Origin: Pirellulales bacterium
Lineage (GTDB): Bacteria > Planctomycetota > Planctomycetia > Pirellulales > JAEUIK01
Direction: 5' to 3'
NCBI GenBank assembly: GCA_019745975.1
Contig: JAIESQ010000054.1
Coordinates: 1 to 49,581, forward strand
Length of the DNA stretch: 49,581 nucleotides
Shown: positions 38,752-47,973 of the stretch, piece by piece
Numbering within the stretch: the stretch's first letter is position 1
How the letters are laid out: every line of letters starts with the position of its first letter
Program-made: the position numbers and the translations under genes
Notes under the pieces: generated by a model
What the model saw: only the letters and a program-made list of their open reading frames with translations
What the model was told of the DNA's origin: nothing
The model's database searches: none

Positions 38752-38767
38752 TGGCCTGCCTTTCGCA
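38752..38767 (+). promoter_or_regulatory. Weaker candidate sigma-54 promoter of the regulator operon
   Basis: TGGCCTGCCTTTCGCA keeps GG and GC at the correct ten-base gap and matches nine of twelve specified positions. It lies about 80 bases before the response-regulator ATG, so transcription would start near 38777. If used, the activator would control its own operon. The match is weaker than the divergent one and may be chance in GC-rich DNA. Confidence 0.4.
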
Positions 38768-38848
38768 TACAGAACTTTGGGGGGCCAAGCTGGCGATCTC
38801 GGTCGCTGTGCGAATCCGCACCCCGCACCGCCGCAACGACCAATCCAT

Positions 38849-40180
38849 ATGAACGTCCTCTTAATCGACGACGACGACGGCCTGCGCCGCACAACGCGGC
38901 TGGCGCTCGAGGCCATGCAGCATCAGGTCTCCGAGGCACGCGGCAGTTCGCAGGCGCTGGAGCTGGCCGGACATCGCAAGTTTCAGATCGCCCTTTTGGA
39001 CCTGCGTCTCGCCGCAGAATCGGGCCTCGAATTGCTGCCGCAACTGTTGGCCCTGGCGCCCGGCTTACAAGTGGTGGTCATAACAGCCTACGCGACGATC
39101 GAAACCGCCGTCGAGGCGATGCGGCGGGGAGCAGTCGACTACCTGCCCAAGCCATTCACGCCGAGCCAGTTGCGCCTGGTGTTCGATCGCATCGCGCGTG
39201 TGCGCCGTCTCGAATCGACGGTCTCCGAGCTCGAAGAGCGCGTTCGCGCCGCGGTTCCCGAGGTCGATCTGCAAACTCAGGAGCCGGCGATGCAGCAGAC
39301 GCTGGAGGTGGCCTTCAAGGCGGCCCCTAGCGAGGCTGCCGTCCTTTTGCGTGGCGAGAGCGGGACCGGCAAGGGCGTGCTCGCGCATGCTATCCATGCT
39401 CGCAGCCGTCGCGCCGATGCCCCCTTTGTGACGGTCGCTTGCCCGGCACTTTCCGCGGAACTCTTGGAGAGCGAGCTCTTCGGCCACGTCACAGGCGCCT
39501 TTACGGGAGCGGTGCGCGACACCCTCGGTAAGGTTGCGGCAGCCGAAGGGGGCACGCTGTTCCTCGACGAGATCGGTGACCTGCCACTGGGCTTGCAGCC
39601 GAAGCTGCTGCGGCTCTTGCAGGAGAAGCGCTACGAGCGCGTGGGCGAGATCCGCACCCGCGCCACCGATGTCCGCGTCGTGGCCGCCACGAATCGCAAG
39701 CTGGAAGCCGAGATTCAAGCGGGTCGCTTTCGTGAAGACCTCTTCTACCGCCTGAACGTGATCGAGATCACGATGCCGCCGCTGCGCGACCGGCCGCGCG
39801 ACATCCTGCCGCTAGCGGAGAACCTCGCCGCCTTCTTCGCCCGCCAAAGCGGTAAACTTGTCAGCGGTTTCACGCCCGAGGCAAACAGCGCACTGGAGCG
39901 GCACTCGTGGCCGGGCAATCTGCGCGAACTGCGCAACGCCGTCGAACGCGCGGTGATCCTCGGTTCGCAAACGATCCTCGGCCTGGCCGACCTGCCCGCT
40001 TCGATTGGGCATTCGCTAGCCACCGGGGTCGAGGTTGGCTGCCGCGTAAGCCTCGAGCAATTGGAGCAAGAGCACATCCGCCGCATCCTCGGCGCTACGG
40101 CCACAATGGAGGAAGCGGCGCAGGTGCTCGGCATCGATCCCAGCACGCTGTGGAGAAAGCGTAAGCGCTTCGGCCTATGA
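38849..40180 (+). CDS. Sigma-54-dependent response regulator (NtrC family)
   Basis: 443 residues from ATG 38849. The receiver domain (1-120) has the acidic cluster DDDD at 7-10, phosphoacceptor D51, the Thr in VITAYAT and Lys in YLPKPFTP. The AAA+ domain (about 145-370) has Walker A GESGTGKG at 169-176, the sigma-54 contact GAFTGA at 216-221, Walker [11 protein letters not shown] and the arginine-finger region [10 protein letters not shown] Fis-type helix-turn-helix ([20 protein letters not shown]) closes the chain. It starts the regulator operon that is divergent from kdp, in the place normally held by kdpE. The long frame upstream of the ATG is not used. Confidence 0.95.
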   Translation: MNVLLIDDDDGLRRTTRLALEAMQHQVSEARGSSQALELAGHRKFQIALLDLRLAAESGLELLPQLLALAPGLQVVVITAYATIETAVEAMRRGAVDYLPKPFTPSQLRLVFDRIARVRRLESTVSELEERVRAAVPEVDLQTQEPAMQQTLEVAFKAAPSEAAVLLRGESGTGKGVLAHAIHARSRRADAPFVTVACPALSAELLESELFGHVTGAFTGAVRDTLGKVAAAEGGTLFLDEIGDLPLGLQPKLLRLLQEKRYERVGEIRTRATDVRVVAATNRKLEAEIQAGRFREDLFYRLNVIEITMPPLRDRPRDILPLAENLAAFFARQSGKLVSGFTPEANSALERHSWPGNLRELRNAVERAVILGSQTILGLADLPASIGHSLATGVEVGCRVSLEQLEQEHIRRILGATATMEEAAQVLGIDPSTLWRKRKRFGL

Positions 40181-40241
40181 TGGTCGCGAGCTGAACCTGG
40201 AATGACCACTCGGCCAGCGCCCGGCGCGGCCACGGTGCCCC

Positions 40242-42152
40242 ATGATCGCGCTTCGACACCGCATTGCTCTGACGCTGCTACCGCTGCTCCTGCTGGTGGC
40301 AATCTTCGGAGGTTTCGGCATTGCACTTCTCTCCCGCGTCGGCGGGCGCATCGATCAGATCCTCCGCGAGAACTATGCCAGTGTCATCTATATGGAGCGC
40401 TTGAGAGAAAACCTCGAACGCATGGATTCCGCGTTCCAGTTCGCGCTGGCAGGGCGTGAGCCGGAGGCCCGAAAGCAGTTCGACGACAACTGGCGGCTGT
40501 TTCTCGAGCACTACGACGCAGAGCGACGGAACATCACCTTGCCCGGCGAGGGGGAACTCGTCGCTCGACTCAATCGACTCGGAGAAGGTTACCACCATCA
40601 AGGTATGCAGTTCTTCGGCAGCACCGACGCTGAGTTTCGCCGTAACGCCTACTTCGACCAGGGAGGCTTGCTGGCCACGTTCAACGAGATGAAGGACGCG
40701 GCCGATCAGATAGCGCGGATGAATCACGACAACATGACGCAGGCCAATCGCGAGGCGCGCCAAACCGCCCGCTCGTCGCTCGTGTGGTTTGGTGTTGGCG
40801 CCGTCCTGGTGACACTCCTGGGCGTCTTCCTGGCTCGTCACACGATCAACACGATTCTGCGCCCCATTACCAGCGTGACCGAATCGGTCGCGGCGATCGG
40901 TGCCGGCGACCTGGATCAGTTGGTGCCCGTCGTCTCGAACGACGAGCTCGGTCAACTGGCTGGCGCCGTCAACACCATGGCGCGGCAGCTTCGCGACTAT
41001 CGTCAGTCGCAGAAAGCGCGGTTGCTGCGGATTCAACAGGCCGCTCAGGCGACGCTCAATTCCTTTCCCGATCCGGTGCTGGTCGTCGATCGTGATTGCC
41101 AGATCGAAATGGCCAACCCGGCGGCGCGGCGCGTGCTCGGGCTGCCGATCGCCGACCGTCCTGGCGCCGCTCCCATCGTCTGGCGGCCTCCCGCGGTGCT
41201 CGAACATCCGCTAACCGAGGCCCTCCAGGCTCAGCAGGCTTTTTTGCCGGACGGGTTCGACCAGGCGGTGTCGTTGCGCTGCGGCACCGGCGAACGCGTT
41301 TACCTGCCGCGAATTCTTCCCATTAGCGAGCCCTACGGCGGCACCCTTGGAGCGGCCATCTTGCTGGCGGATGTCACGCGGTTCCAGTTGCTCGATCAGA
41401 TCAAGAGCGATCTGGTGGCGACGGTCAGCCACGAGCTCAAGACGCCCCTTGGCAGCATCAGCATGGCGATTCACTTGTTGTTGGAAGAGGCCGTCGGACC
41501 ACTGAACGCCAAGCAGCTCGAACTGCTGATCGAGGCGCGAACCGGTTCCGAGCGCTTGCTGGCCATGATCAATAACCTGCTCGATCTCGCCAGGTTGGAA
41601 AAGGGAGCGAGTCACCTGGTCGTCCGGCCCGAAAGTACCGCCGCGCTGCTGCAAGCCGCCGCCGAGCTAGTCCAGCAACGCGCCGCGGATCAGGGGGTCG
41701 AAATCGTGACGAGCGCCGCGGCCGACCTGCCGCCGATCGCGGTCGACAGTCACGTGATCGGCCATGCTTTCCGGAACCTGCTGGACAACGCCCTCACCTA
41801 TACGGAACAGGGCGGGCGCATCGTGTTGTCCGCCGCGCTAGGTGGCGATCAAATCCAGGTCACGGTCAGCGACACGGGAGTCGGCATCCCGCCCGAGCAC
41901 CTGCCACACGTTTTCGATCGCTTCTTCCGCATCCCGGGGCAAAGCCGGGGGATCGGCACCGGACTGGGATTGGCCATCGTGCGGGAGATCGTCATCGCCC
42001 ATGGCGGCGGCATCGAGTGCGCGAGCAAGCCTGGAGTCGGCACGACTTTTCGCATGACGTTGCCGGTTTGGCACGAGCCGCCGCGCGAGCTGCGCGCGGC
42101 AGACGACCATGCCGCACCAACTTCAGACAGGGCCGCAGCGTCGCCTTCCTAA
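40242..42152 (+). CDS. Membrane histidine kinase with HAMP and PAS domains
   Basis: 636 residues. TM1 (about 8-30), an extracytoplasmic helical sensor (about 32-180, with RLRENLERMDSAFQFALAGR), TM2 (about 182-204), a HAMP domain (ILRPITSVTESVAAIGAGDL), and a PAS-like domain (SFPDPVLVVDRDCQIEMANP, about 265-370). HisKA has SHELKTPLG with phosphoacceptor His397, and HATPase_c has NLLDNALTYTE, DTGVGIPPEH and GIGTGLGLAIV. It starts 61 bases after the response regulator gene, so the two form a two-component pair. It should supply the kinase activity that the truncated KdpD next door lacks. Confidence 0.95.
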   Translation: MIALRHRIALTLLPLLLLVAIFGGFGIALLSRVGGRIDQILRENYASVIYMERLRENLERMDSAFQFALAGREPEARKQFDDNWRLFLEHYDAERRNITLPGEGELVARLNRLGEGYHHQGMQFFGSTDAEFRRNAYFDQGGLLATFNEMKDAADQIARMNHDNMTQANREARQTARSSLVWFGVGAVLVTLLGVFLARHTINTILRPITSVTESVAAIGAGDLDQLVPVVSNDELGQLAGAVNTMARQLRDYRQSQKARLLRIQQAAQATLNSFPDPVLVVDRDCQIEMANPAARRVLGLPIADRPGAAPIVWRPPAVLEHPLTEALQAQQAFLPDGFDQAVSLRCGTGERVYLPRILPISEPYGGTLGAAILLADVTRFQLLDQIKSDLVATVSHELKTPLGSISMAIHLLLEEAVGPLNAKQLELLIEARTGSERLLAMINNLLDLARLEKGASHLVVRPESTAALLQAAAELVQQRAADQGVEIVTSAAADLPPIAVDSHVIGHAFRNLLDNALTYTEQGGRIVLSAALGGDQIQVTVSDTGVGIPPEHLPHVFDRFFRIPGQSRGIGTGLGLAIVREIVIAHGGGIECASKPGVGTTFRMTLPVWHEPPRELRAADDHAAPTSDRAAASPS

Positions 42153-42246
42153 CAAGGGTCCGTGCGAGATGCGCAATACACAAGCCACCCATTGCCGGTC
42201 ATGCGACAAGGCTGCGACGAAGCCGCGACGTAGCGAGGGTTGACCC

Positions 42247-43386
42247 GTGGCCAGCGACGGTCTGCAGCGAACGCCCGAGCAATTCGTCGAATTGATTCGC
42301 CGCCAGCAACGCGGGCGACTCAAGATCTATCTCGGCTTCGCGGCCGGCGTGGGCAAGACCTACGAGATGCTGCTCGAAGGGCAGCGGCTCAAGCGACAAG
42401 GCATCGACGTCGTCGTCGGCATGGTCGAAACGCATGGTCGCGCCGAAACCGCAGCGCAAATCGGCGATCTCGAGCTCATGCCCCGGCGCAAGATCCAATA
42501 TCACGGGGTTGAGCTCGAAGAACTGGACGTCGATGCCCTCCTCCAGCGGCATCCGACCGTCGTGCTCATCGATGAGCTCGCCCACACCAATGCACCGGGC
42601 AGCCGCAACAGCAAGCGCTATCAGGATGTCGAAGAGTTGCTGCGCGCCGGCATCCATGTGATCGCCACGCTCAACATTCAGCACCTGGAGAGCCTGCACG
42701 ATATTGTCGAACAGGCCACGGGCGTGCGTGTCAAGGAACGGATTCCCGACTACGTCGTGGGCATGGCCGACCAGCTCATCAATGTCGACGTATCGGCCGA
42801 GGATCTGCGCGAACGCCTGCAGGCCGGAAAGATCTATCCCGCCGACCGCATTCAAACGGCGCTCGACAACTTCTTTCAGCTCACGCATCTCAATCAACTG
42901 CGCGAGCTGGCCATGAAGGAGATCGCGCATCGGCTTGGGCAACACACCCTCACGCAAACCGGTCCAACCGAGTCCAATCAATCGGAGCGGATCGCGGTGG
43001 CACTCAGCTCGCGCAGCCCGAATTCGGCGATGCTCTTGCGCAAGGCGTCGCGACTGGCCGACCGCTTCGACGCGCCGTGGTACGCGGTCTATGTGCAGAC
43101 TCCCCAGGAGACGATTCACCGCACCGACGCCGCGACTCAGCGCCAAGTGAGCAATGCACTCGCCTTGGCGCGTCAACTGGGGGGGACGCCGCTGGAATTC
43201 AAGGGGACCGATGTCCCCAGCACGATCGCGGCCTTCGTCAAGGAATACGGCATTTCGCACCTGGTGCTGGGGCGCACGCAGCGACCGTGGTACCAGCGCT
43301 GGTTCGGTCGCTCGACGCTCAATCAGTTGCTCCGCAAAATTCCCAATGTCGACGTGGTCGTGGTCGAAAGCTCGGGCGAGGCGTGA
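42247..43386 (+). CDS. kdpD: Stand-alone KdpD sensor part (ATP-binding and universal-stress domains, no kinase)
   Basis: 379 residues covering only the N-terminal cytosolic half of KdpD. Walker A GFAAGVGKT is at 30-38, VVLIDELAHTNAPGSRN near 105, and HVIATLNIQHLESLHDIVEQ near 135. A universal stress protein (Usp) domain follows (about 248-376; LALARQLGGTPLEFKGTD, HLVLGRTQRPWYQRWFG). No membrane helices, HisKA or ATPase domain follow; the stop is intact and the next 300 bases hold no kinase. In the Usp domain SRS (255-257) is followed after exactly 20 residues by WYAVY (278-282), resembling the reported SxS-X20-FTAxY c-di-AMP-binding motif of Staphylococcus aureus KdpD. It follows the histidine kinase gene by 94 bases. 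Confidence 0.93.
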   Translation: MASDGLQRTPEQFVELIRRQQRGRLKIYLGFAAGVGKTYEMLLEGQRLKRQGIDVVVGMVETHGRAETAAQIGDLELMPRRKIQYHGVELEELDVDALLQRHPTVVLIDELAHTNAPGSRNSKRYQDVEELLRAGIHVIATLNIQHLESLHDIVEQATGVRVKERIPDYVVGMADQLINVDVSAEDLRERLQAGKIYPADRIQTALDNFFQLTHLNQLRELAMKEIAHRLGQHTLTQTGPTESNQSERIAVALSSRSPNSAMLLRKASRLADRFDAPWYAVYVQTPQETIHRTDAATQRQVSNALALARQLGGTPLEFKGTDVPSTIAAFVKEYGISHLVLGRTQRPWYQRWFGRSTLNQLLRKIPNVDVVVVESSGEA

Positions 43387-43696
43387 TCGGCCGGCAGCGG
43401 CAGTTGAAAGCGCCCTAATCTGACGATAAATGCGATTTTTCTGGGCCCTGGCGCCACCTCAAAGCGCTTTACCGGCTGCAGGGTTGCGTTAAACTGGAGG
43501 TCTGGTCTGGCCCGATGATTGGGCCCGTTGTCTTGTCGCCGCAAGGACCGCGCGAGTTAACCGCCGAGGGCACCGTGCCGGTGCTGGCCGCGGGGTCCCC
43601 CGAACGCGGCCGCCCCGAGACACGCGGCCCCGGCGCCGCCTGGCGCCGGTCCGCCCTGCGTCGACGATCTGGGGCTCAGTCAATCGAGAAACCTCC
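43387..43696 (+). other. Intergenic leader before the ligase gene
   Basis: About 310 bases with no credible gene. It contains a short GGCCC/GGGCC inverted pair (43509-43513 and 43521-43525) and several GC-rich stretches. No -24/-12 element, riboswitch or T-run terminator was recognised, so neither the end of the regulator transcript nor the ligase promoter can be placed. Confidence 0.5.
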
Positions 43697-45181
43697 GTGG
43701 ATCGCTACGACCTCCTCGTTAACGAAAAGCACGACCTGCTCGGGCGGCTGAAAAGCCTGATCGAAGAGGTCGACCCGAACCCCGCGCTGCTGGCGCTGGC
43801 GGTCGGGCTCTTGCTGGCAGTCTTGGGGCTCGCGCTCTTCGGGCGGCGGCGCGAGCTGCTGTTTCTGTTGATTAGCTCCGCGATGCTCTCGGGAGCGGTC
43901 TGGCCCGGGGTTGACACCGCCAGCACGCTCTTTCGCTGGTTGATCCTCTCGCTCTTGGCCGTCAACGCCTTGCGGCTCCACACGTATTTCGGACTGCCCA
44001 TGCTGCTGTTCTTGATGTACGTGTTCCTGGGGTTCGGGCTGATCGCCTTTTCGAGCATGTTCTTCTGGTCGCTGCAGACGGGCGGGCTGTATTTGATGAC
44101 GTCGCTAGCGGCCGTGGCGCTGGCCGACGAAATGAAAGACACGGCCGGCATCCGGCGCGTGCTGGTCTTCTTCATCGTCGGCAGCTTGCTGTGGTTCGCG
44201 ATGGGCGCTACCTCGATGCGGCAGTTGGTGGCGGCCAAGGAAGTGCAGGAGATCGGCCGCGTCTCCGGGGCGAACGTTTCGGTCGTCGTCTTCGTCACCG
44301 TCGGCGGTTTGTTGCTGCCGATGGCCTTGTGGGCCGCGCTGAGCGATCAGTTGCGAATGGCCTGGCGCGTCGTGGCCGGCACGATGGCGCTCGGCATCGT
44401 GTTGATGCTGTTTGCCAGCGGCGAGCGAAGCGGCACGTTCGCCGGCCTGATGGGGATGGTGCCCGTCTTGATGCGGAAGCGCGTGGCGCCGCTGTTGTTT
44501 GTCGGCGGCGCGGTGGCCGTGCTGGCGCTGGCCGCCATGCAACTTTCGACCGTCAATCAAAAGCAATTCAAGTATCGCCTTGAGAGGTTTACCAGCGCCG
44601 ACCTGACCGGCCGCACCGAAATCTGGAGCGACGCCGTTTACGAGTGCATGCAAAAACCGTGGATGGGGCACGGCTTGGGTTCCGATCGCGAATTCACCGT
44701 CAAGTACATGCGCCCCACTCACAATGCCTATTTGTCGGCCTGGTACACGCACGGCATCTTCGGTGTCCTGCTCTACCTGGCGGCGTTCGCCGCCGCGGGT
44801 TGGCAAACGCTGATCATGACGATCAACGGGCGCACGCAGGAAATTCGCGAGCTCGCGCGCGCGCTCATGGGCGTGCTGATCGTCGAGTTCGCCGTCGGCA
44901 TGGTCGAGACGTTCAGTTCGCCCAGTAGCTTCGCTACCATCACGCTGGTCATCGTGCTGGTGATGATCGGTCGCTTGCATGCCATCGCCAAAGAGCAACC
45001 AGCGACGTCCTCTCCCGGCTACTACTGGGCCTGGGTTCCGCAGGTCGTTCAACAGCCGGCGATGCAGCCGGTCGCCGCGCCCGTCGAACCGCGTCGCGAT
45101 CTGCCCCTCGTGGCGCGGCGCCGCGTGATTGGCGCCAGCAGTTCCGCCGCGCTGCGGGCCGCACCGCTCGAAAGGTCCTGA
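43697..45181 (+). CDS. O-antigen ligase-like (Wzy_C) multi-pass membrane protein
   Basis: 494 residues with about eleven membrane segments. The ligase/polymerase domain has GERSGTFAGLMGMVPVLMRK near residue 235, a periplasmic loop TGRTEIWSDAVYECMQKPWM followed by GHGLGSDREF, and PTHNAYLSAWYTHGIFG, the conserved H-N-x-Y segment. Proteins of this type join or polymerise undecaprenyl-linked glycans at the outer face of the membrane. A Pro/Ala-rich C-terminal tail is unusual. No glycosyltransferase genes lie nearby, so the substrate is open. The start is GTG 43697. The beta-propeller gene follows five bases later. Confidence 0.88.
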   Translation: MDRYDLLVNEKHDLLGRLKSLIEEVDPNPALLALAVGLLLAVLGLALFGRRRELLFLLISSAMLSGAVWPGVDTASTLFRWLILSLLAVNALRLHTYFGLPMLLFLMYVFLGFGLIAFSSMFFWSLQTGGLYLMTSLAAVALADEMKDTAGIRRVLVFFIVGSLLWFAMGATSMRQLVAAKEVQEIGRVSGANVSVVVFVTVGGLLLPMALWAALSDQLRMAWRVVAGTMALGIVLMLFASGERSGTFAGLMGMVPVLMRKRVAPLLFVGGAVAVLALAAMQLSTVNQKQFKYRLERFTSADLTGRTEIWSDAVYECMQKPWMGHGLGSDREFTVKYMRPTHNAYLSAWYTHGIFGVLLYLAAFAAAGWQTLIMTINGRTQEIRELARALMGVLIVEFAVGMVETFSSPSSFATITLVIVLVMIGRLHAIAKEQPATSSPGYYWAWVPQVVQQPAMQPVAAPVEPRRDLPLVARRRVIGASSSAALRAAPLERS

Positions 45182-45185
45182 TCGC

Positions 45186-46562
45186 GTGCCCAGACGACTG
45201 ATCGCGCTCGCCGTGCTGGGCTTCGCCGGGCTCGCGCTGGCGGGCCTGGCTGCGGTCGTGTGGCTGCGCGGGGACGCCGTCAGCGAAATTGCAGCGAGCA
45301 AATCGCGCGCGGCGCAGTGGCCCGCTCCCGCTCCGGCCGAAACCGACTGGCCCTGGTGGCGCGGAGTTCACGCCAACAACATCGTCGGCCCCGGTTCTCC
45401 GCCCACGATCTGGAGCGCCAGCGAAAATGTCATCTGGCGGGTTGCCGTGCCGGGGCGCGGACATGCTTCGCCGACCGTCTGGGGCGATCGCATCTTCATT
45501 GCCACGGCCGACGACTCCCAGCAAACGCAGTCGCTTCTGTGCTTCGACCGCGAAACCGGCCAGCAGCGCTGGGAGAAACTCATTCGCCGCGGCGGCTTTC
45601 AGGAAAGTCACCAGAAGAACTCGCATGCCTCGCCGACGCCTGCTTGCGACGGCCGTCACGTCTATACCGTGTTCGCGGCCGCCGGCTCGATTTGGGTGAC
45701 GGCCACCGATTTCGACGGCCGTCAGCTCTGGCAGACCGAAGCGGGCCCCTTCATCGGCAAGTTCGGCTACGGCTCCGCGCCGGCGATCCACGAATCGCTG
45801 GTCATCGTCGCTGGCGACAACCGTGGCTCGAAGCTCGGCAGGTTTCTCGAGACCAGCTTTCTGGCAGCGCTCGATCGCGCGACCGGCCAAATCGTCTGGC
45901 GGATCAAGCGACCCAACGAAAACAGTTGCGGCACGCCGATCGTGGCCACGGTCGCCGGCAAGCCCCAGTTGTTGCTGTCCGGCAATCGCCAGGTGTGCGG
46001 CTACAACCCGCTCGACGGCAGTTTGCTGTGGCGCTGCGGCTGGACCGTCGACCGCAGTGCCGGCACGGTCGCCTTTGGCCCACGGCTCGTCTACGCCAGC
46101 GGCACCACGCGCTCCAAGGAGCTCGTCGCGATTGCCGCCGACGGCCACGGCGACATCAGCAGCACCGGCGTCGTCTGGCGCACCACGAAAGGCGCCGCCG
46201 ATGTGCCCACCCCGCTGCTGTACGACGATTTGCTCTATGTGATCGACGACCTCGGCGTGGCCACCTGTTACGACGCCCTCTCGGGAAAAACCGTTTGGGC
46301 GAAACGGCTGGGCGGAAACTTTTCGAGCTCGCCAATGTTGGCCGGCGGCCACATCTACGTCGCCAACGAAGACGGCGTGACCTTTGTCTTCAAGCCAGGG
46401 CGCGCCTATGAGGCCGTGGCTCAAAACGATCTGGGAGAAGCCATGTTCGCCACGCCGGCGTTTTGCGGTGATCGCGTCTATGCCCGCACGTTGCATCATT
46501 TGTGGTGTCTCGGGACAGCCGCGCCGCAAGCAGCCGCGTTGCCGACTAACCTAAGCCAGTAG
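45186..46562 (+). CDS. Exported PQQ-like beta-propeller protein
   Basis: 458 residues from GTG 45186, which starts a signal anchor (MPRRLIALAVLGFAGLALAG). The propeller blades show repeated W-R/AxDG-GxxxW patterns: IWSASENVIWRVAVPGRGHA, CFDRETGQQRWEKLIRRGGF, ALDRATGQIVWRIKR, GYNPLDGSLLWRCGW and CYDALSGKTVWAKRLGGNFS. The fold is the PQQ/BamB-type eight-bladed propeller. Whether it binds PQQ or acts as a scaffold cannot be told, and no redox partner is next to it. It begins five bases after the ligase gene and is probably co-expressed with it. Confidence 0.92.
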   Translation: MPRRLIALAVLGFAGLALAGLAAVVWLRGDAVSEIAASKSRAAQWPAPAPAETDWPWWRGVHANNIVGPGSPPTIWSASENVIWRVAVPGRGHASPTVWGDRIFIATADDSQQTQSLLCFDRETGQQRWEKLIRRGGFQESHQKNSHASPTPACDGRHVYTVFAAAGSIWVTATDFDGRQLWQTEAGPFIGKFGYGSAPAIHESLVIVAGDNRGSKLGRFLETSFLAALDRATGQIVWRIKRPNENSCGTPIVATVAGKPQLLLSGNRQVCGYNPLDGSLLWRCGWTVDRSAGTVAFGPRLVYASGTTRSKELVAIAADGHGDISSTGVVWRTTKGAADVPTPLLYDDLLYVIDDLGVATCYDALSGKTVWAKRLGGNFSSSPMLAGGHIYVANEDGVTFVFKPGRAYEAVAQNDLGEAMFATPAFCGDRVYARTLHHLWCLGTAAPQAAALPTNLSQ

Positions 46563-46620
46563 CGGCCACGGCACGCGCCGCCCACTTGCGCTCGTTATGC
46601 CGGGGCACGCAAAATCAGCG

Positions 46621-47973
46621 ATGAGCACAGCTCCCATCACACCCGATTCAGGCGCAGTTCCGCCTCGCTCTACGCGCCGCCGCTTTCTGCTCGGCGCCGG
46701 CGCGGTGGGCGTGGCGGCGGCGATCGGCGGAGCTGGCTATTGGACCTTTCGCCGCCGGGTCAAGATCGGCGTCGTCGGCTGCGGCGTCCGCGGTCACTAT
46801 TTGGCCAGCATCTTGCGCCGCACGCGCATGCTCCCCTACTACGGCCAAATCGTGGCGGTCGCCGACGTCAACTTGCCGCAGGCCGAAGACCTGGTCGCCC
46901 GCCATCGCGCCAGCGAATGGCCAAAGCCAGAGATTTATCAGGACTATCACCGGCTGCTTGCGCGCGACGATGTCGAAGCGGTCATCGTCTCCACGCCCGA
47001 TCACTGGCACGCCGCCGTCACATTGGCCGCCATCGACGCCGGCAAGGCGGTTTACACCGAAAAGCCGCTCACGCATCAAATCGGCGAAGGGCAGCGCGTC
47101 GTCGCCGCCGTCGAGCGCAGCGGCGCGGTGCTGCAATGCGGCCTGCAACAACGCAGCGATTATGGTTTTCGCACCGCCGCCGAACTGGCCCGCAACGGTC
47201 GGCTGGGGCCCCTCAAGCGTCTGACCGTCACCTGCATCGAGCAGGGTCTGGAGGGCGGACCCTTCCCCGCGCAGAGCGCACCAGCGGGGCTCGATTGGGA
47301 CATGTGGCTCGGTCCCGCGCCACTCGTCGACTATTGCCCCGAGCGTCATCAGCACTGGCACGATTGGCGCGAGTACGGCGGCGGCGAGATCACCAACTGG
47401 GGCGTGCACCACGTCGATATCGCGCAGTGGGCGATCGGCGCCGAAAACTCGGGGCCGCTTGAGATCGCCGGCCAGGCCGAGATGCCCACCATCGCCCGCG
47501 GCTACAACGAGCCGCGCACGTTCTCAGTCGAGCTGCGCTACCCAGGCGAGGTCACGCTCACGATCAAGTCGGTTCCCCGCATCAAAGGGCAAGATAACAC
47601 GGGATTGGAGATCGAAGGCGCGCGTGGCACGATCTCGGTCACGCGCAGCAAATACTCCGGCGCCGCCTTCGACGAGCTGGCCACCAACCCTTTGCCCCCC
47701 GAAGCCGTGCGGATGCACGCCGCGAGCACACCGCACAAGGGAAACATCGCCTTTGCGCACCTCTACCACTTTCTCAAGATGGTCCGCGCCGGCGCGACGC
47801 CGATCTCCGATGTCGTTAGCGCCCATCGCTCGGCGACCGCCTGCAACGTCGCGAACCTGGCGCTCGAGCTCGGGCGGACCCTGAAGTGGGACCCCGCGCG
47901 CGAGGATTTCATCGACGATCCCGAGGCCAGCGCGCTGCGCGACCGCCCACGCCGCGCGCCCTATGTGATCTGA
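46621..47973 (+). CDS. Tat-exported Gfo/Idh/MocA family oxidoreductase
   Basis: 450 residues from ATG 46621. The leader STRRRFLLGAGAVGVAAAIG is a twin-arginine signal; export with cofactor already bound is typical of planctomycete members. The NAD(P)-binding fold shows VKIGVVGCGVRGHYLASIL, the active-site block AVYTEKPLTHQIGEGQ (EKP motif), then the C-terminal substrate domain with WHDWREYGGGEITNWGVHHV and DIAQWAIG. The family oxidises sugar or cyclitol hydroxyls. The substrate is unknown. ATG 46597 is an equally open alternative adding eight residues. It lies 58 bases after the propeller gene. Confidence 0.95.
   Translation: MSTAPITPDSGAVPPRSTRRRFLLGAGAVGVAAAIGGAGYWTFRRRVKIGVVGCGVRGHYLASILRRTRMLPYYGQIVAVADVNLPQAEDLVARHRASEWPKPEIYQDYHRLLARDDVEAVIVSTPDHWHAAVTLAAIDAGKAVYTEKPLTHQIGEGQRVVAAVERSGAVLQCGLQQRSDYGFRTAAELARNGRLGPLKRLTVTCIEQGLEGGPFPAQSAPAGLDWDMWLGPAPLVDYCPERHQHWHDWREYGGGEITNWGVHHVDIAQWAIGAENSGPLEIAGQAEMPTIARGYNEPRTFSVELRYPGEVTLTIKSVPRIKGQDNTGLEIEGARGTISVTRSKYSGAAFDELATNPLPPEAVRMHAASTPHKGNIAFAHLYHFLKMVRAGATPISDVVSAHRSATACNVANLALELGRTLKWDPAREDFIDDPEASALRDRPRRAPYVI

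Noticed and set aside
42153-43696. Search for a KdpE-type (OmpR-family) regulator or the missing KdpD kinase half near the kdp genes
   Set aside because: None is present in the window; the only regulator is the NtrC-type protein. A copy elsewhere in the genome cannot be excluded.
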